Source: JAXHMB01 sp034521755 (GTDB lineage: Bacteria > Bacteroidota > Rhodothermia > Balneolales > Balneolaceae). Taken from it: a DNA stretch of 64,000 bases. Shown here piece after piece: positions 9,674 through 18,483 of the stretch. Location: NCBI GenBank assembly GCA_034521755.1, contig JAXHMB010000001.1, positions 310,001 to 374,000 on the forward strand, in the 5' to 3' direction. Position numbers and translations under genes: made by a program. Below the pieces are notes generated by a model, which was given only the letters and a program-made list of their open reading frames with translations, was not told the DNA's origin and made no database searches. Numbering within the stretch: the first letter of the stretch is position 1; each line of letters opens with the position of its first letter.

Positions 9674-10870
9674 CTAAGAGAAATTTGTTCTTCTTACTAA
9701 GAGATTGTCCAATGAGAGAAGAAGAGATAGAATAAGTGCAATAGCAATAATACTTAGAAGTGGCTCCCAAATTACAAATCCACCGATCATACCCAGAACG
9801 GCTCCCAGATATTGTATGTAACGGAGTTGTTCGTTGGTTGCATTTTGGAGAATTTGAGAAATATGCTGTTCGTCATATTCTTTAAGATTGTCCTCTACCA
9901 GTGCATGAACATCCAGCTGGTTTACAAGTTTATAAAGAAGGTTGGTTACAATATCTTCAATTTTCACACTGTGCTTATTAATCTTTGAAGGAAGAGTATC
10001 TAATACCCCGTCAAACTTATCCAAGCCACTTTCTACAGAGGAGGGAAGCTTGGTAAGTGCCTCTTCAATTATATACTGCATTTCTTGTCCCTTGATATAC
10101 GAATAGGCTTTTAAAGCTACTTTTTCTATAGACTTATCCTCAAGTGCATCTTCAATGTTGATGATAATCTTTTTTGCAATGGCCCCTCTGATTTCTGCAT
10201 CTGCTACCATGTCATGGACATAATCAACCACCCAGTCTTTTAAGTCAGTTCTAAAATCGGGGTCATCAATAACTGTTTTGATATAAGCAGTTGTTTGTTC
10301 GCGATATTTGGCGATAATATTAGATTCATGTATGCGTTTTTTGATGATTTCGGGATTTATAAGATCCTCAGATACTGCCTGGGCCAGCCGGTATGCTATT
10401 CGATCTTTTTGAGCAGGAACCAATCCATGTCCAAGTATGGGGCGTTTTTTTGCCGGCTTAAAGAGCATAGTAATAGCCAGCCAGTTGGTCAAAAATCCAA
10501 TTAAGCCGCTTACACTCAATATTTTAAGCAGCCCCTGAACCTGAAGTGTATATCCAAATACTTGCCATGATATATTGTCAAAATCCCAGAAGAAAGAAAG
10601 TATAAATAAAGCACTCAGAAAGTAGGGGACTATTGAAAGCGCAAAAAGAAGGCCACTGTTATGGAATTGGTGTTTTTTAGCACTTTTACCAACTTTTGTA
10701 CTCTGTTCGCCTATAGTATCAATACGACTGTACTTGGCGATAATATCCCAAAGTTTTTTTGCGGAATCTCTGGTTTTCTCTTTGGCAACTTGCAGGGCTG
10801 GATCTTGCTGCTCATTAGTTTGTTGAGGACTATTCTCCATAAGCTCATTAGATAATCTTTGATATTTCAA
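9674..10870 (-). CDS. DUF445 family membrane protein
   Basis: A 398-residue DUF445 protein. After a polar N-terminal region come two membrane segments (LLFALSIVPYFLSALFILSF and ILSVSGLIGFLTNWLAITML) with the family signature TNWLAITMLFKP, PILGHGLVPAQKDRIAY. A long helical region with many amphipathic repeats follows, then a final hydrophobic hairpin (LGAVLGMIGGFVIWEPLLSI). No function is established for the family; YheB and YjiN are relatives. An alternative ATG at 10840 would remove ten residues and leave MENSPQQ, and I cannot choose between them. It lies 41 bases after the ybeY stop-proximal region on the same strand, so it may be at the end of the ybeY transcript. Confidence 0.82.
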   Translation of the reverse strand: MKYQRLSNELMENSPQQTNEQQDPALQVAKEKTRDSAKKLWDIIAKYSRIDTIGEQSTKVGKSAKKHQFHNSGLLFALSIVPYFLSALFILSFFWDFDNISWQVFGYTLQVQGLLKILSVSGLIGFLTNWLAITMLFKPAKKRPILGHGLVPAQKDRIAYRLAQAVSEDLINPEIIKKRIHESNIIAKYREQTTAYIKTVIDDPDFRTDLKDWVVDYVHDMVADAEIRGAIAKKIIINIEDALEDKSIEKVALKAYSYIKGQEMQYIIEEALTKLPSSVESGLDKFDGVLDTLPSKINKHSVKIEDIVTNLLYKLVNQLDVHALVEDNLKEYDEQHISQILQNATNEQLRYIQYLGAVLGMIGGFVIWEPLLSIIAIALILSLLLSLDNLLVRRTNFS

Positions 10871-10911
10871 ACATAACGCTCTTACGGATAAAATAAATAA
10901 GAGTTTTGGTT

Positions 10912-11352
10912 CTATCCTTTTAAAAGGGAAAGGTACTCGTCTTCTTTTTGAGTCATGATTTGTTGATCCGATTCTTCGGTATCTTCATAACCAATCAGGT
11001 GTAACAGGCTGTGTATGCTTACTCGTAGAAACTCATCTCTTTGATCTTGATTAAACTCTATAGCCTGTTCATTAATTCTTGGCGCACAAAGAAATACAGT
11101 TCCTTCTATATCGTCCTTTTGACTCTTTTCATAATTAAATGATATTGTATCAGTGATATATTCTCGATCCAGATGTTCTTTATTGATCTCAACAATTTGG
11201 TCTTCATCAACAAAAACGAACTCTACAAAGCTGTAGTGGATAGATTCTTTACTTTCTATAAGAGAGACTATACCCTTTAAATCATTTTTACTTATAGGAA
11301 GGTCGAGGGTGGTCTCATTAAAGAACTGAACATCAGCTTTGGTACCCGACAT
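10912..11352 (-). CDS. ybeY: rRNA maturation endoribonuclease YbeY
   Basis: A 146-residue YbeY, the metal-dependent single-strand endoribonuclease that takes part in 16S rRNA 3' maturation and ribosome quality control. The N half carries VEFVFVDEDQIVEINKEHL and ITDTISFNYE. The metal motif reads HSLLHLIGYED: two histidines four apart, then aspartate where the classical motif has a third histidine. I recall the same replacement in other Bacteroidota YbeY proteins, so I do not treat it as loss of function. The gene lies five bases after the unknown gene at 11358 and probably shares its transcript. Confidence 0.88.
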   Translation of the reverse strand: MSGTKADVQFFNETTLDLPISKNDLKGIVSLIESKESIHYSFVEFVFVDEDQIVEINKEHLDREYITDTISFNYEKSQKDDIEGTVFLCAPRINEQAIEFNQDQRDEFLRVSIHSLLHLIGYEDTEESDQQIMTQKEDEYLSLLKG

Positions 11353-11357
11353 AGAGG

Positions 11358-11819
11358 CTAGTCGTCCTCTTCAAAAGAAAAATCATCCAAATCAACAGAT
11401 TCTGTCAATGACAGGGCAATAGCACACATCATCACATCTTCGGGTAGCTGGGTGAAGTCACCATTAATTATTGCTTCACTCACGTTCGAATAGAGGCTGC
11501 ATCCGGCACCTTGTTCAACAATTAGTCCCGATGTGCGTTTGCCTTCACGGCCGAAAAAGGTGACTTGTTTGAGCATATCACTGGCAATAAAAGCAGTACA
11601 GTTATGAAGCTGTAGAAAGGTATTTTGGGCATAAACTGATACCATATTCATAGGTTCATCTTCAACATTGAGCCCAAGGTGAATTTCAAGAGCCAGCTTT
11701 CTACCTTCGTCCTTATTAACAACCTCCAGCCTAAATACATCATCACCTAAAGGCTTGGCTTTAGTCTCAAGGACGTTGGCTATGGCATCAATATTTTCTT
11801 TAGTAAAATGGTGAATCAT
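11358..11819 (-). CDS. conserved-looking hypothetical protein
   Basis: A 153-residue cytoplasmic protein that I do not recognise. It has no signal peptide or membrane segment. The sequence alternates strands and helices (VFRLEVVNKDEGRKLALEIHLGL, MVSVYAQNTFLQLHNCTAFI, QVTFFGREGKRTSGLIVEQGAGCSLYSNV) and ends in a very acidic tail (SVDLDDFSFEEDD). It has four cysteines, two of them in LHNCT and GAGCS. The stop is five bases from the ybeY start, so it is probably co-transcribed with ybeY; the large DUF2723 gene lies 95 bases upstream. A role linked to ribosome maturation is only a guess from position. Confidence 0.7.
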   Translation of the reverse strand: MIHHFTKENIDAIANVLETKAKPLGDDVFRLEVVNKDEGRKLALEIHLGLNVEDEPMNMVSVYAQNTFLQLHNCTAFIASDMLKQVTFFGREGKRTSGLIVEQGAGCSLYSNVSEAIINGDFTQLPEDVMMCAIALSLTESVDLDDFSFEEDD

Positions 11820-11914
11820 TACTGCATTATTTACTTGTCGGCATCAAATTCTACTTGAATATACTACAGAAGTTATAGAATTAGAAATCTTCTAAATGCT
11901 AATATCATATTTTA

Positions 11915-14890
11915 TCAGATACCAAATCGATCAAATTGAGTTTTATTTTCCTCTTCACTTTGTGGAAACTGCACACGTGATGTAGTAATCGTATTAACGG
12001 TATCAATTAGCTCCGAAGCCATTTGGTCCTTTTCATTCATATAATAGATTCTCTGAATAATAATAAGTTCGCTAATAGCATTATAAATGTTTTGTGAAAT
12101 AGTTTCGCCTCGACCTGAAATGCTTTGAATTCTATTACGGAGTTCCCTTTGCTTGCTAATGTTTGCGTTTTCTCGTGCTTGTTTAGCTTCCTGTTGTAAA
12201 CGGGATATCTCACTTTGCAAATTATCAAATCGATCAATGTGATAGCGTAAATCCTCAAGAGAGTTTTGTTTTGCCTCATTAGCTAAACGCAAGGCATTCT
12301 CAGAGCTGCCGGCTTTGGCATAGTTTAGAGCATAGAAAATTTTAGTTCCAGAGCTACCTTCAAGTTTATTAAATGGAATATTTTCTTCCCCATATTTCAG
12401 CCACTTTACGGCACTATCGGGTTTTCCCTCTTCCATGTAACTCTTCGCAAGCTCGGTAACTCCCAGCCTGTAGTTACTAAGCATTCGGCGTATATTTTCA
12501 TCAAAATATACATCGGGATTATTCCATTCTCTGAACCGGAATTTACCAAGACGGTCTGCATAAATTTGTGGGTCTATCCAGCCAAAAGAATCCGCTTGGT
12601 GCCTTTGAGGAATTACACGATAGGCTTTACCTTCAAAACGGAAGTAGGGTTGAAGGTTCATCTGACTGTTGGTTGAAACAGTATTGGCAAAATAAACCGG
12701 ACGCAGCCATTGGTTGGTTTTAAGGATATCCAGAATCACTTTGTCATGGACATTGGTATAGTAACGTCGATCACCTTGGGGACCGGTACCAGCAGGGCGT
12801 CCCTGGAAGTACCATTTAACCTGGTTATCGAGGGAATCAACCGGAATTCCAAAATCGATGTTTTCATGGTAAATGCTCAGAGAAGTGTCTGGATTTACTC
12901 CAATCATTTCTTTGTATTGTTGTGGTCCTGAAAAAGCATTTTTCAGAAGGTTTTTATTTACAGGTATTGAAACTGTGTCCGGTTCATGGAATGTAAGACT
13001 GGAAGTTATTTCTGCTATTTCTTGGTCAGTTAATGAAATAGGCAGTGGGGCAGATTCATGAGACCACTGATCTCTTAATTGCTTGATGTACCAATCGGTT
13101 TGAAGCAGACTTAAACAGACTACTCTAACATCGGTTCGCACCCCTTCAACCTCCTGAAGATACCAAAGAGGAAACGTATCATTGTCGCCATTGGTAAATA
13201 GTATGGCATTAGGTGCTGTCGATTGGAGCAAGTTATAAGCATAATCCGGCGCTACGTAGCGATTGCTTCGGTCATGATCATCATAGTTTTGATATCCCAT
13301 CAATCCAGGTGTTGCTACAAAAAGAAGTCCCATAACGGCATAGGCTGCCATCTCATTTGATTTGAGGTATTCTTTGACCATCTCTGTGATGGCAACACCC
13401 CCCATTCCAATCCAGATGGCAAAAGCAAAGAAGGAACCGACATATGCATAGTCCCGTTCACGGGGTTGTAGCGGTGTCTGATTTAAGAATACAATTATGG
13501 CAAAACCTGTCATTAAAAACAGGACCATTACGGATAGGGCACGTTTCCAATCATGCTGGAAGTGAAAGATCATTCCAAATAGGCCAATTAAAAATGGGAT
13601 ATAGAAATAGCTGTTATGTGCCGGGTTTTCTTCGTTGGTGGTTTCAGTAAAACCAGACTGCCATCCAGCATCCTGTACATCAGAATCACGGCCTATAAAA
13701 TTCCAGTTAAAATACCGGATATACATATGGTTGAGCTGGTAATTAATAAAGAAATCCAGATCACTGCTGTACTTTTGATACTGTTGTACATGGATGCCAC
13801 GGCTAGAGTATCTGCGTGGGAAAAACACTTCCTGAGATTCATCAATTCTGCCTTTGGAATTATCGTATGTAGCACCAGTAAGCAATGGGGTAGAACCATA
13901 CTGCTCGCGTTTTAGATAACTAATAAATGCTTCTGTAGTCTCGGGGTCATTTTCGTCAATGGGTGGATCTGCAATAGATCTTATAAAAATGAGTGCATAA
14001 GATGAATAACCAATCAAAATCATGGCATAACACATTATAACAATATTGGCTATGCGGTAATCATTCTTGTGAGTGAAATATACGCCGCCCACCAGAGCAG
14101 CAACAACAATGAGACTAAATGTAACCGGACCAATAAGCCCATAGGATGCCTCTGTAACGGCAGCCATCATGCTTGGCAGGAATTGAATGGTTACCGGATA
14201 AACTGTAAAAAATGAAACGATAGCGATAGCTCCGGTAATCGCCAGCGTTATCAGCCCAAATTCCCTTTTTTTGAAATAGATAATAAGTGCTACAAAAAAT
14301 AAAGCAAGGAGGTTAAGTAAGTGAACACCCAGAGCCAGCCCAAACATATAGGCTATAAGTACCAGCCAACGTTCATTGTTAGGTTTGTCATGATGCTCAG
14401 ACCATTTTAGAGCCATCCAAACTACAATGGCTGTAAAGAACATGGATACAGCATATACCTCAGCTTCAACAGCACTAAACCAAAAAGTATCAGTGACTGC
14501 AAAAGTAAATGCACCCAAAAGAGCTCCTCCATACAGACCAATTTTATCGATGCCTTCCAACTGGTCTGGATGACCTTTCCATTCTCTTACCAGCCGTACA
14601 ATGATGAGGTAAAGCAGCATAATGGTAAGGGCAGAGGTCAATGCGCTGATAAAGTTGATACTTATAGCCACATACGATGCCGGCATAAACATGGAAAAAA
14701 TTCTTCCAAGCAGTGAATAGAAAGGCGCTCCGGGAGGATGGTTAACCTGTAGTCCATGTGCTACAGCAATAAATTCACCGGCATCCCAGAAGCTAGCTGT
14801 GGGAGCAATTGTTAAGCAGTACAAAATAAGGGAAGCTAAAAAGGCAAAAATTGCCAGAGTGCGGTTGGTCGATTTATGGTTGGAAAACAT
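11915..14890 (-). CDS. DUF2723 multi-pass membrane protein (glycosyltransferase-like)
   Basis: A 991-residue membrane protein. The N-terminal ~550 residues hold about a dozen hydrophobic helices and begin with the DUF2723 signature: LYCLTIAPTASFWDAGEFIAVAHGLQVNHPPGAP as separate short motifs FWDAGEF and HPPGAP. This arrangement, an acidic DxGE-type loop after the first helix, is that of GT-C fold protein O-mannosyltransferases, so an envelope glycosyltransferase using a lipid-linked sugar is likely. The C half is soluble, with NGDNDTFPLWYLQEVEGVR and a late coiled coil (residues about 890-940, rich in Q, E, R). The family is common in Bacteroidota. It is the upstream gene of the 14.9-9.7 kb minus-strand group. 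Confidence 0.85.
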   Translation of the reverse strand: MFSNHKSTNRTLAIFAFLASLILYCLTIAPTASFWDAGEFIAVAHGLQVNHPPGAPFYSLLGRIFSMFMPASYVAISINFISALTSALTIMLLYLIIVRLVREWKGHPDQLEGIDKIGLYGGALLGAFTFAVTDTFWFSAVEAEVYAVSMFFTAIVVWMALKWSEHHDKPNNERWLVLIAYMFGLALGVHLLNLLALFFVALIIYFKKREFGLITLAITGAIAIVSFFTVYPVTIQFLPSMMAAVTEASYGLIGPVTFSLIVVAALVGGVYFTHKNDYRIANIVIMCYAMILIGYSSYALIFIRSIADPPIDENDPETTEAFISYLKREQYGSTPLLTGATYDNSKGRIDESQEVFFPRRYSSRGIHVQQYQKYSSDLDFFINYQLNHMYIRYFNWNFIGRDSDVQDAGWQSGFTETTNEENPAHNSYFYIPFLIGLFGMIFHFQHDWKRALSVMVLFLMTGFAIIVFLNQTPLQPRERDYAYVGSFFAFAIWIGMGGVAITEMVKEYLKSNEMAAYAVMGLLFVATPGLMGYQNYDDHDRSNRYVAPDYAYNLLQSTAPNAILFTNGDNDTFPLWYLQEVEGVRTDVRVVCLSLLQTDWYIKQLRDQWSHESAPLPISLTDQEIAEITSSLTFHEPDTVSIPVNKNLLKNAFSGPQQYKEMIGVNPDTSLSIYHENIDFGIPVDSLDNQVKWYFQGRPAGTGPQGDRRYYTNVHDKVILDILKTNQWLRPVYFANTVSTNSQMNLQPYFRFEGKAYRVIPQRHQADSFGWIDPQIYADRLGKFRFREWNNPDVYFDENIRRMLSNYRLGVTELAKSYMEEGKPDSAVKWLKYGEENIPFNKLEGSSGTKIFYALNYAKAGSSENALRLANEAKQNSLEDLRYHIDRFDNLQSEISRLQQEAKQARENANISKQRELRNRIQSISGRGETISQNIYNAISELIIIQRIYYMNEKDQMASELIDTVNTITTSRVQFPQSEEENKTQFDRFGI

Positions 14891-15165
14891 CCGTTGCCTT
14901 GTTGCTATTTTAATTCAAAATTAATCGATTTATCAGCACGCAATAATAGCCATAGGTAAGATAGAATCAAAATATATGACTACGTATCACTTTTGAGTGA
15001 AAATAAAAATTACTTACATCAACGAACGAATAGTTTCAGTTATTTTAAGAAGCTTTACAAGGTTGCCAATCTTGAAAAAATTAGTTAATACATGAAGCAA
15101 TTGTTTTAAAAAGCATTGAGCTTGTTTATCATAACATCGAAAAACCAGAACTAAAGATTTTTTAA

Positions 15166-16662
15166 ATGAGTCAACTAAAAGAGAACGGGAAACAGTTTTT
15201 TTCATCCAAGCTGGGATTAATCCTCAGTGTTCTGGGCATAGCAGTAGGAACTGGAAATATATGGCGTTTTCCTCGTATTGCTGCTCAAAATGGAGGTACA
15301 GAAGGAGCCGGCGCATTTATTTTTGCCTGGGTTTGTTGTCTGTTTTTGTTTTCCATTCCATTGATTATCGCTGAATATGGTATTGGCCGAAATGGGCGAA
15401 AGGGGGTTATCGGTTCATTTATAAAGTTAGTAGGGAAAAAATATTCCTGGATGGGCAGTTTTATAGGTTTTGTAGCCACGGCTATAATGTTCTATTACAG
15501 TGTAATTGCCGGGTGGTGCTTGTATTATTTGATTGAATCTGTTTTCAGTGGCTTGCCTGCCAACCTTGAACAGGCACAGAGTGTGTGGAATGGATTTCAG
15601 GGTTCTGCGCTACCGTCTGTTTTTCATGCATTGATGATGGGAATTGGTGGATTTATTGTGGTAAAGGGCATCTCATCTATTGAACGTATTAACAAGATTT
15701 TGATTCCCTCCCTTCTTTTGGTGGTAGTAATTTCACTAATAAGAGCTGTAATGTTGCCCGGCAGCTTTGAAGGTATTGAGTATTTGTTTACCCCTGAATG
15801 GTCAATGCTTGCAGAACCTAAAGTATGGCTGGAGGCCCTCACACAAAACGCCTGGGACACTGGAGCAGCCTGGGGATTAATTCTCACCTATGCAGCCTAT
15901 ATGCGCTCGCAAGATGATGTTACTATCAGTGCCTTCCAAACTGGAATTGGAAACAACATTGTTTCATTATTGGCAGCAGTAACAATTTTTTCGACTGTAT
16001 TTGGTACGCTGGGCTCTGGAATGAGTAATACAGAAGTGCTCGATATTATGCAATCTTCAGGTCCGGCCGGAACAGGCCTGACTTTTATGTGGATGCCTCA
16101 GTTGTTTAACGAAATGGCAGGAGGGCAGATTTTTGCAATCTTATTTTTCTTAGGATTGACTTTTGCTGCTTTCAGCTCACTTATTTCAATGATTGAGTTA
16201 GCCAGTCGTGTATTGGTTGACATGAATATTTCAAGGAAGAAAGCAGTGATGGGTGTGTGCGTTGCAGGGTTTGCATTTGGTATGCCTTCTGCTATTTCCG
16301 TTGATATCCTTGCCAATCAGGATTTTGTATGGGGAGTAGGTTTGCTGGTTTCAGGGGCATTTATGTCTTTTGCGGTGATAAAATTTAACCCTGCTAAATT
16401 TCGTTCAGAACTTATTAATACCGAGGAGCGGAAGTATACTCTTGGTAAATGGTGGGAAGTTATAATAAAATATGTAGTGCCTGTTGAGGTCATCACTTTG
16501 CTGGTATGGTGGATGTATCTCAGTGCTTTTGAGTATGCCCCCGATACCTGGTACAATCCACTCAGTCTTTATTCTGTAGCAACAGTACTGGTACAATGGG
16601 GTATAGCAATGGGTCTATTCTTCTTATACAACAAAAAAATTGCAGATAAGACAGGAGCGTGA
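15166..16662 (+). CDS. sodium:neurotransmitter symporter (SNF/NSS) family transporter
   Basis: A 498-residue Na+-coupled symporter of the LeuT/SNF family. The first helix carries the unwound sodium and substrate site motif GIAVGTGNIWRFPRIAAQNGG, and LIIAEYGIGRNGRKGVIGSF follows. Twelve hydrophobic segments are expected and the length fits. The later motif FFLGLTFAAFSSLISMIEL corresponds to the helix-8 region that contributes to the sodium site. The substrate is probably an amino acid but cannot be assigned. It is a single plus-strand gene, three bases from the convergent PH-domain gene. A second member of the family at 41011-42371 is broken by frameshifts. Confidence 0.92.
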   Translation: MSQLKENGKQFFSSKLGLILSVLGIAVGTGNIWRFPRIAAQNGGTEGAGAFIFAWVCCLFLFSIPLIIAEYGIGRNGRKGVIGSFIKLVGKKYSWMGSFIGFVATAIMFYYSVIAGWCLYYLIESVFSGLPANLEQAQSVWNGFQGSALPSVFHALMMGIGGFIVVKGISSIERINKILIPSLLLVVVISLIRAVMLPGSFEGIEYLFTPEWSMLAEPKVWLEALTQNAWDTGAAWGLILTYAAYMRSQDDVTISAFQTGIGNNIVSLLAAVTIFSTVFGTLGSGMSNTEVLDIMQSSGPAGTGLTFMWMPQLFNEMAGGQIFAILFFLGLTFAAFSSLISMIELASRVLVDMNISRKKAVMGVCVAGFAFGMPSAISVDILANQDFVWGVGLLVSGAFMSFAVIKFNPAKFRSELINTEERKYTLGKWWEVIIKYVVPVEVITLLVWWMYLSAFEYAPDTWYNPLSLYSVATVLVQWGIAMGLFFLYNKKIADKTGA

Positions 16663-16665
16663 ATT

Positions 16666-17196
16666 CTATTTCTTTGAAAGTTCCTTTTCGATGTTTTTGA
16701 TAGAATCCCGAATTTCTTTCAGTACCAAAAGTGTATCTTCCTGACCGTCAGGGGAGCTAACGGTATTATCCGTAACCTTATCGCGTTGTTCAAAAACTTT
16801 ATTACGGAAAGAAGCAGCATCAACAATACCAATAAGAGTTAAGTCGCTCATCCCTTGTCCGGTATTTCCGGCTGTCTCAATTTTTAATATGCTCATTCCA
16901 AAAGCTTTAAGCAGAGGGCCTTCCTTAAAAGTGAGATCCTGGATTTTATCCAGCGGTATCGTTCGCTCAACATGAAATAGTATTCCTTTTTCAAAACGAA
17001 GCGATCGGGTAGTGAGCTCACAATGAAGTCTGTTAAAATACTTTTTGATAAAATAAGGGGCAATGAGCACCCAAAAGGGAAGCAGGGCAATTCCAAAGAT
17101 AGTTATTGTTAAAATAAGTATACCATAAATCAGAAGGTATTTCTTTATATCGGGATTAAAACGGGCGGTTTCCAGAACTTTGGCTTTTGATGTCAT
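16666..17196 (-). CDS. bacterial PH-domain (YdbS/YdbT-like) membrane protein
   Basis: A 176-residue protein with a pair of N-terminal hydrophobic helices (YLLIYGILILTITIFGIALL and PFWVLIAPYF) followed by a bPH_2 domain. The domain shows the usual LTTRSLRFEKGILFHVERTIPLDKIQDL strand pattern, given here as its parts LTTRSLRFEKG and ERTIPLDKIQDL. Relatives are membrane-anchored proteins of unknown role, often induced by envelope stress. A polar helical tail ends in KNIEKELSKK. Its stop is three bases from the stop of the convergent symporter gene. Confidence 0.83.
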   Translation of the reverse strand: MTSKAKVLETARFNPDIKKYLLIYGILILTITIFGIALLPFWVLIAPYFIKKYFNRLHCELTTRSLRFEKGILFHVERTIPLDKIQDLTFKEGPLLKAFGMSILKIETAGNTGQGMSDLTLIGIVDAASFRNKVFEQRDKVTDNTVSSPDGQEDTLLVLKEIRDSIKNIEKELSKK

Positions 17197-17243
17197 AACA
17201 GGTGGTTAGTTCGATTTTTTATTATATATCAAACTGTTACGAA

Positions 17244-17271
17244 ATAAAAAAGGCAGAGTTTAACTCTGCCT
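17244..17271 (-). terminator. intrinsic terminator after msrB
   Basis: The arms AGGCAGAG (17251-17258) and CTCTGCCT (17264-17271) pair exactly. On the minus strand a T run follows. It lies 26 bases past the msrB stop. Confidence 0.8.
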
Positions 17272-17296
17272 GATATTATTATTATAAAGCTTAAAA

Positions 17297-17881
17297 TTAG
17301 TAAAGATCTATTGGGGTAAGGCTTTTCTCGTCAATGGTGGATAGATCCATTTCTTTGAATTCAAGAGCTGCTGAGTTCATGCAATAGCGCAAACCTGTGG
17401 GCTCCGGGCCATCCTCAAATACATGGCCAATGTGAGAACCACATCTGGAGCAAACAATTTCGGTGCGTGGCGTCCAAAGCTTATTGTCTAACAACTTATC
17501 CACAAACGCAGGCTTTATAGGCTTCCAAAAAGAAGGCCAACCCGTCCCGGATTTATATTTTGTTTTAGAACTGTAAAGTGGTTGTCCGCAAGCCGCACAA
17601 TAATAAATCCCTTCCTTTTTATTATCCCAGTAATCGTTATCGAAAGGTTTTTCTGTGCCGTCCTCCCTTAGCACATAGAATTCTTCAGGACTGAGTATCT
17701 GCTTCCATTCTTTCTCACTTTTTACAACTTCATATTTTTTTTCAGTTGTATCCGGCTTTGTTGCTTTTGTAGTTGCTGTAGTTTCTAATGAAGCTGCATC
17801 AATATTATGTTGATGATCTTCTTTATCTGACTGGCAAGCGATCACAAATACAAAAACTAAAAAAGGTAAAAAACGCTTCAT
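17297..17881 (-). CDS. msrB: lipoprotein peptide-methionine (R)-S-oxide reductase
   Basis: A 194-residue MsrB that reduces methionine-R-sulfoxide in proteins. A lipoprotein signal ends at Cys16 (FVIAC), so the enzyme should be anchored in the envelope rather than cytoplasmic. A threonine-rich linker runs to about residue 50. The catalytic domain follows, with EEFYVLREDGTEKPF, the zinc cysteines Cys95/Cys98 (CAAC) and Cys144/Cys147 (CSRC), SGTGWPSFW, HVFEDGPEPTG and the catalytic Cys167 in RYCMNSAAL. Periplasmic repair of oxidised envelope proteins is the likely role. A clear terminator follows, so it is probably monocistronic. Confidence 0.93.
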   Translation of the reverse strand: MKRFLPFLVFVFVIACQSDKEDHQHNIDAASLETTATTKATKPDTTEKKYEVVKSEKEWKQILSPEEFYVLREDGTEKPFDNDYWDNKKEGIYYCAACGQPLYSSKTKYKSGTGWPSFWKPIKPAFVDKLLDNKLWTPRTEIVCSRCGSHIGHVFEDGPEPTGLRYCMNSAALEFKEMDLSTIDEKSLTPIDLY

Positions 17882-17998
17882 AATAGATAATGGAGTTGGT
17901 TAAGTATTCTTTCATTTTATACCACTTAAACACAATACTAGTACGAATAGTGCCTTGCACTGGATTTATCTAGAAGATGTGAAACCTTGTTTTATTAC

Positions 17999-18409
17999 TT
18001 AATCTCTTACTTTGATAGACCAAGTGAAGGAAAAGGCAGCCACTTCTTCGCCTTCTTCATTTCTTCCTATACTTTTAAATGTAATAGCTTGAGGTGTTTC
18101 ATCAGATATGCTTCTATCAATGAGTGATTCCAGTTCTTTTGGTTTATTACACTGAAAGGTAGTCACCCCTTTAGCTTTTTTGGAAAAACTGGCCTCCATC
18201 TCTACAACGATGATGGAAAATTCCTCTTCTCTCTTTTCCAAGGCCTTTAGACAAATTATAGCAGTTGAAAACTCTGCTGCCATACTTTGGCAAGCAAAAT
18301 ACATAGACCGAAAAGGATTCTTGGTAAAATAATTAAAAGGAATGGTTACTCTTGAAGTATCTTCGCCGACATATTGTGCCTTAATTCCGGAAATTAACGC
18401 CATGGGCAA
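17999..18409 (-). CDS. DUF4442 hotdog-fold thioesterase-like protein
   Basis: This is a DUF4442 / PaaI-like hotdog protein, 136 residues from the ATG at 18409, with LISGIKAQYVGEDTSRVTIPF, KNPFRSMYFACQSMAAEFSTAI and IVVEMEASFSKKAKG. Family members usually start earlier. Upstream of this ATG the same frame continues open with residues that fit a family N terminus (NWRLKLFFLKKLPMALI), but it has no start codon there. An ATG at 18482, two bases after the stop of the upstream CDF gene, enters this frame if one T is removed from the six-T run at 18460-18465. I infer a frameshift in the true 5' end (see findings). The substrate is unknown; thioesterase activity is inferred from the fold. Confidence 0.72.
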   Translation of the reverse strand: MPMALISGIKAQYVGEDTSRVTIPFNYFTKNPFRSMYFACQSMAAEFSTAIICLKALEKREEEFSIIVVEMEASFSKKAKGVTTFQCNKPKELESLIDRSISDETPQAITFKSIGRNEEGEEVAAFSFTWSIKVRD

Positions 18410-18483
18410 CTTCTTGAGAAAAAAAAGTTTTAGGCGCCAATTAGATTTTAGAAGAGAAGAAAAAAGTGTTAGGTCTAAACATG

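Noticed and set aside
10912..11352. YbeY thought inactive, since the third metal histidine is aspartate
   Set aside because: The same Asp is, to my knowledge, the normal state in Bacteroidota YbeY.
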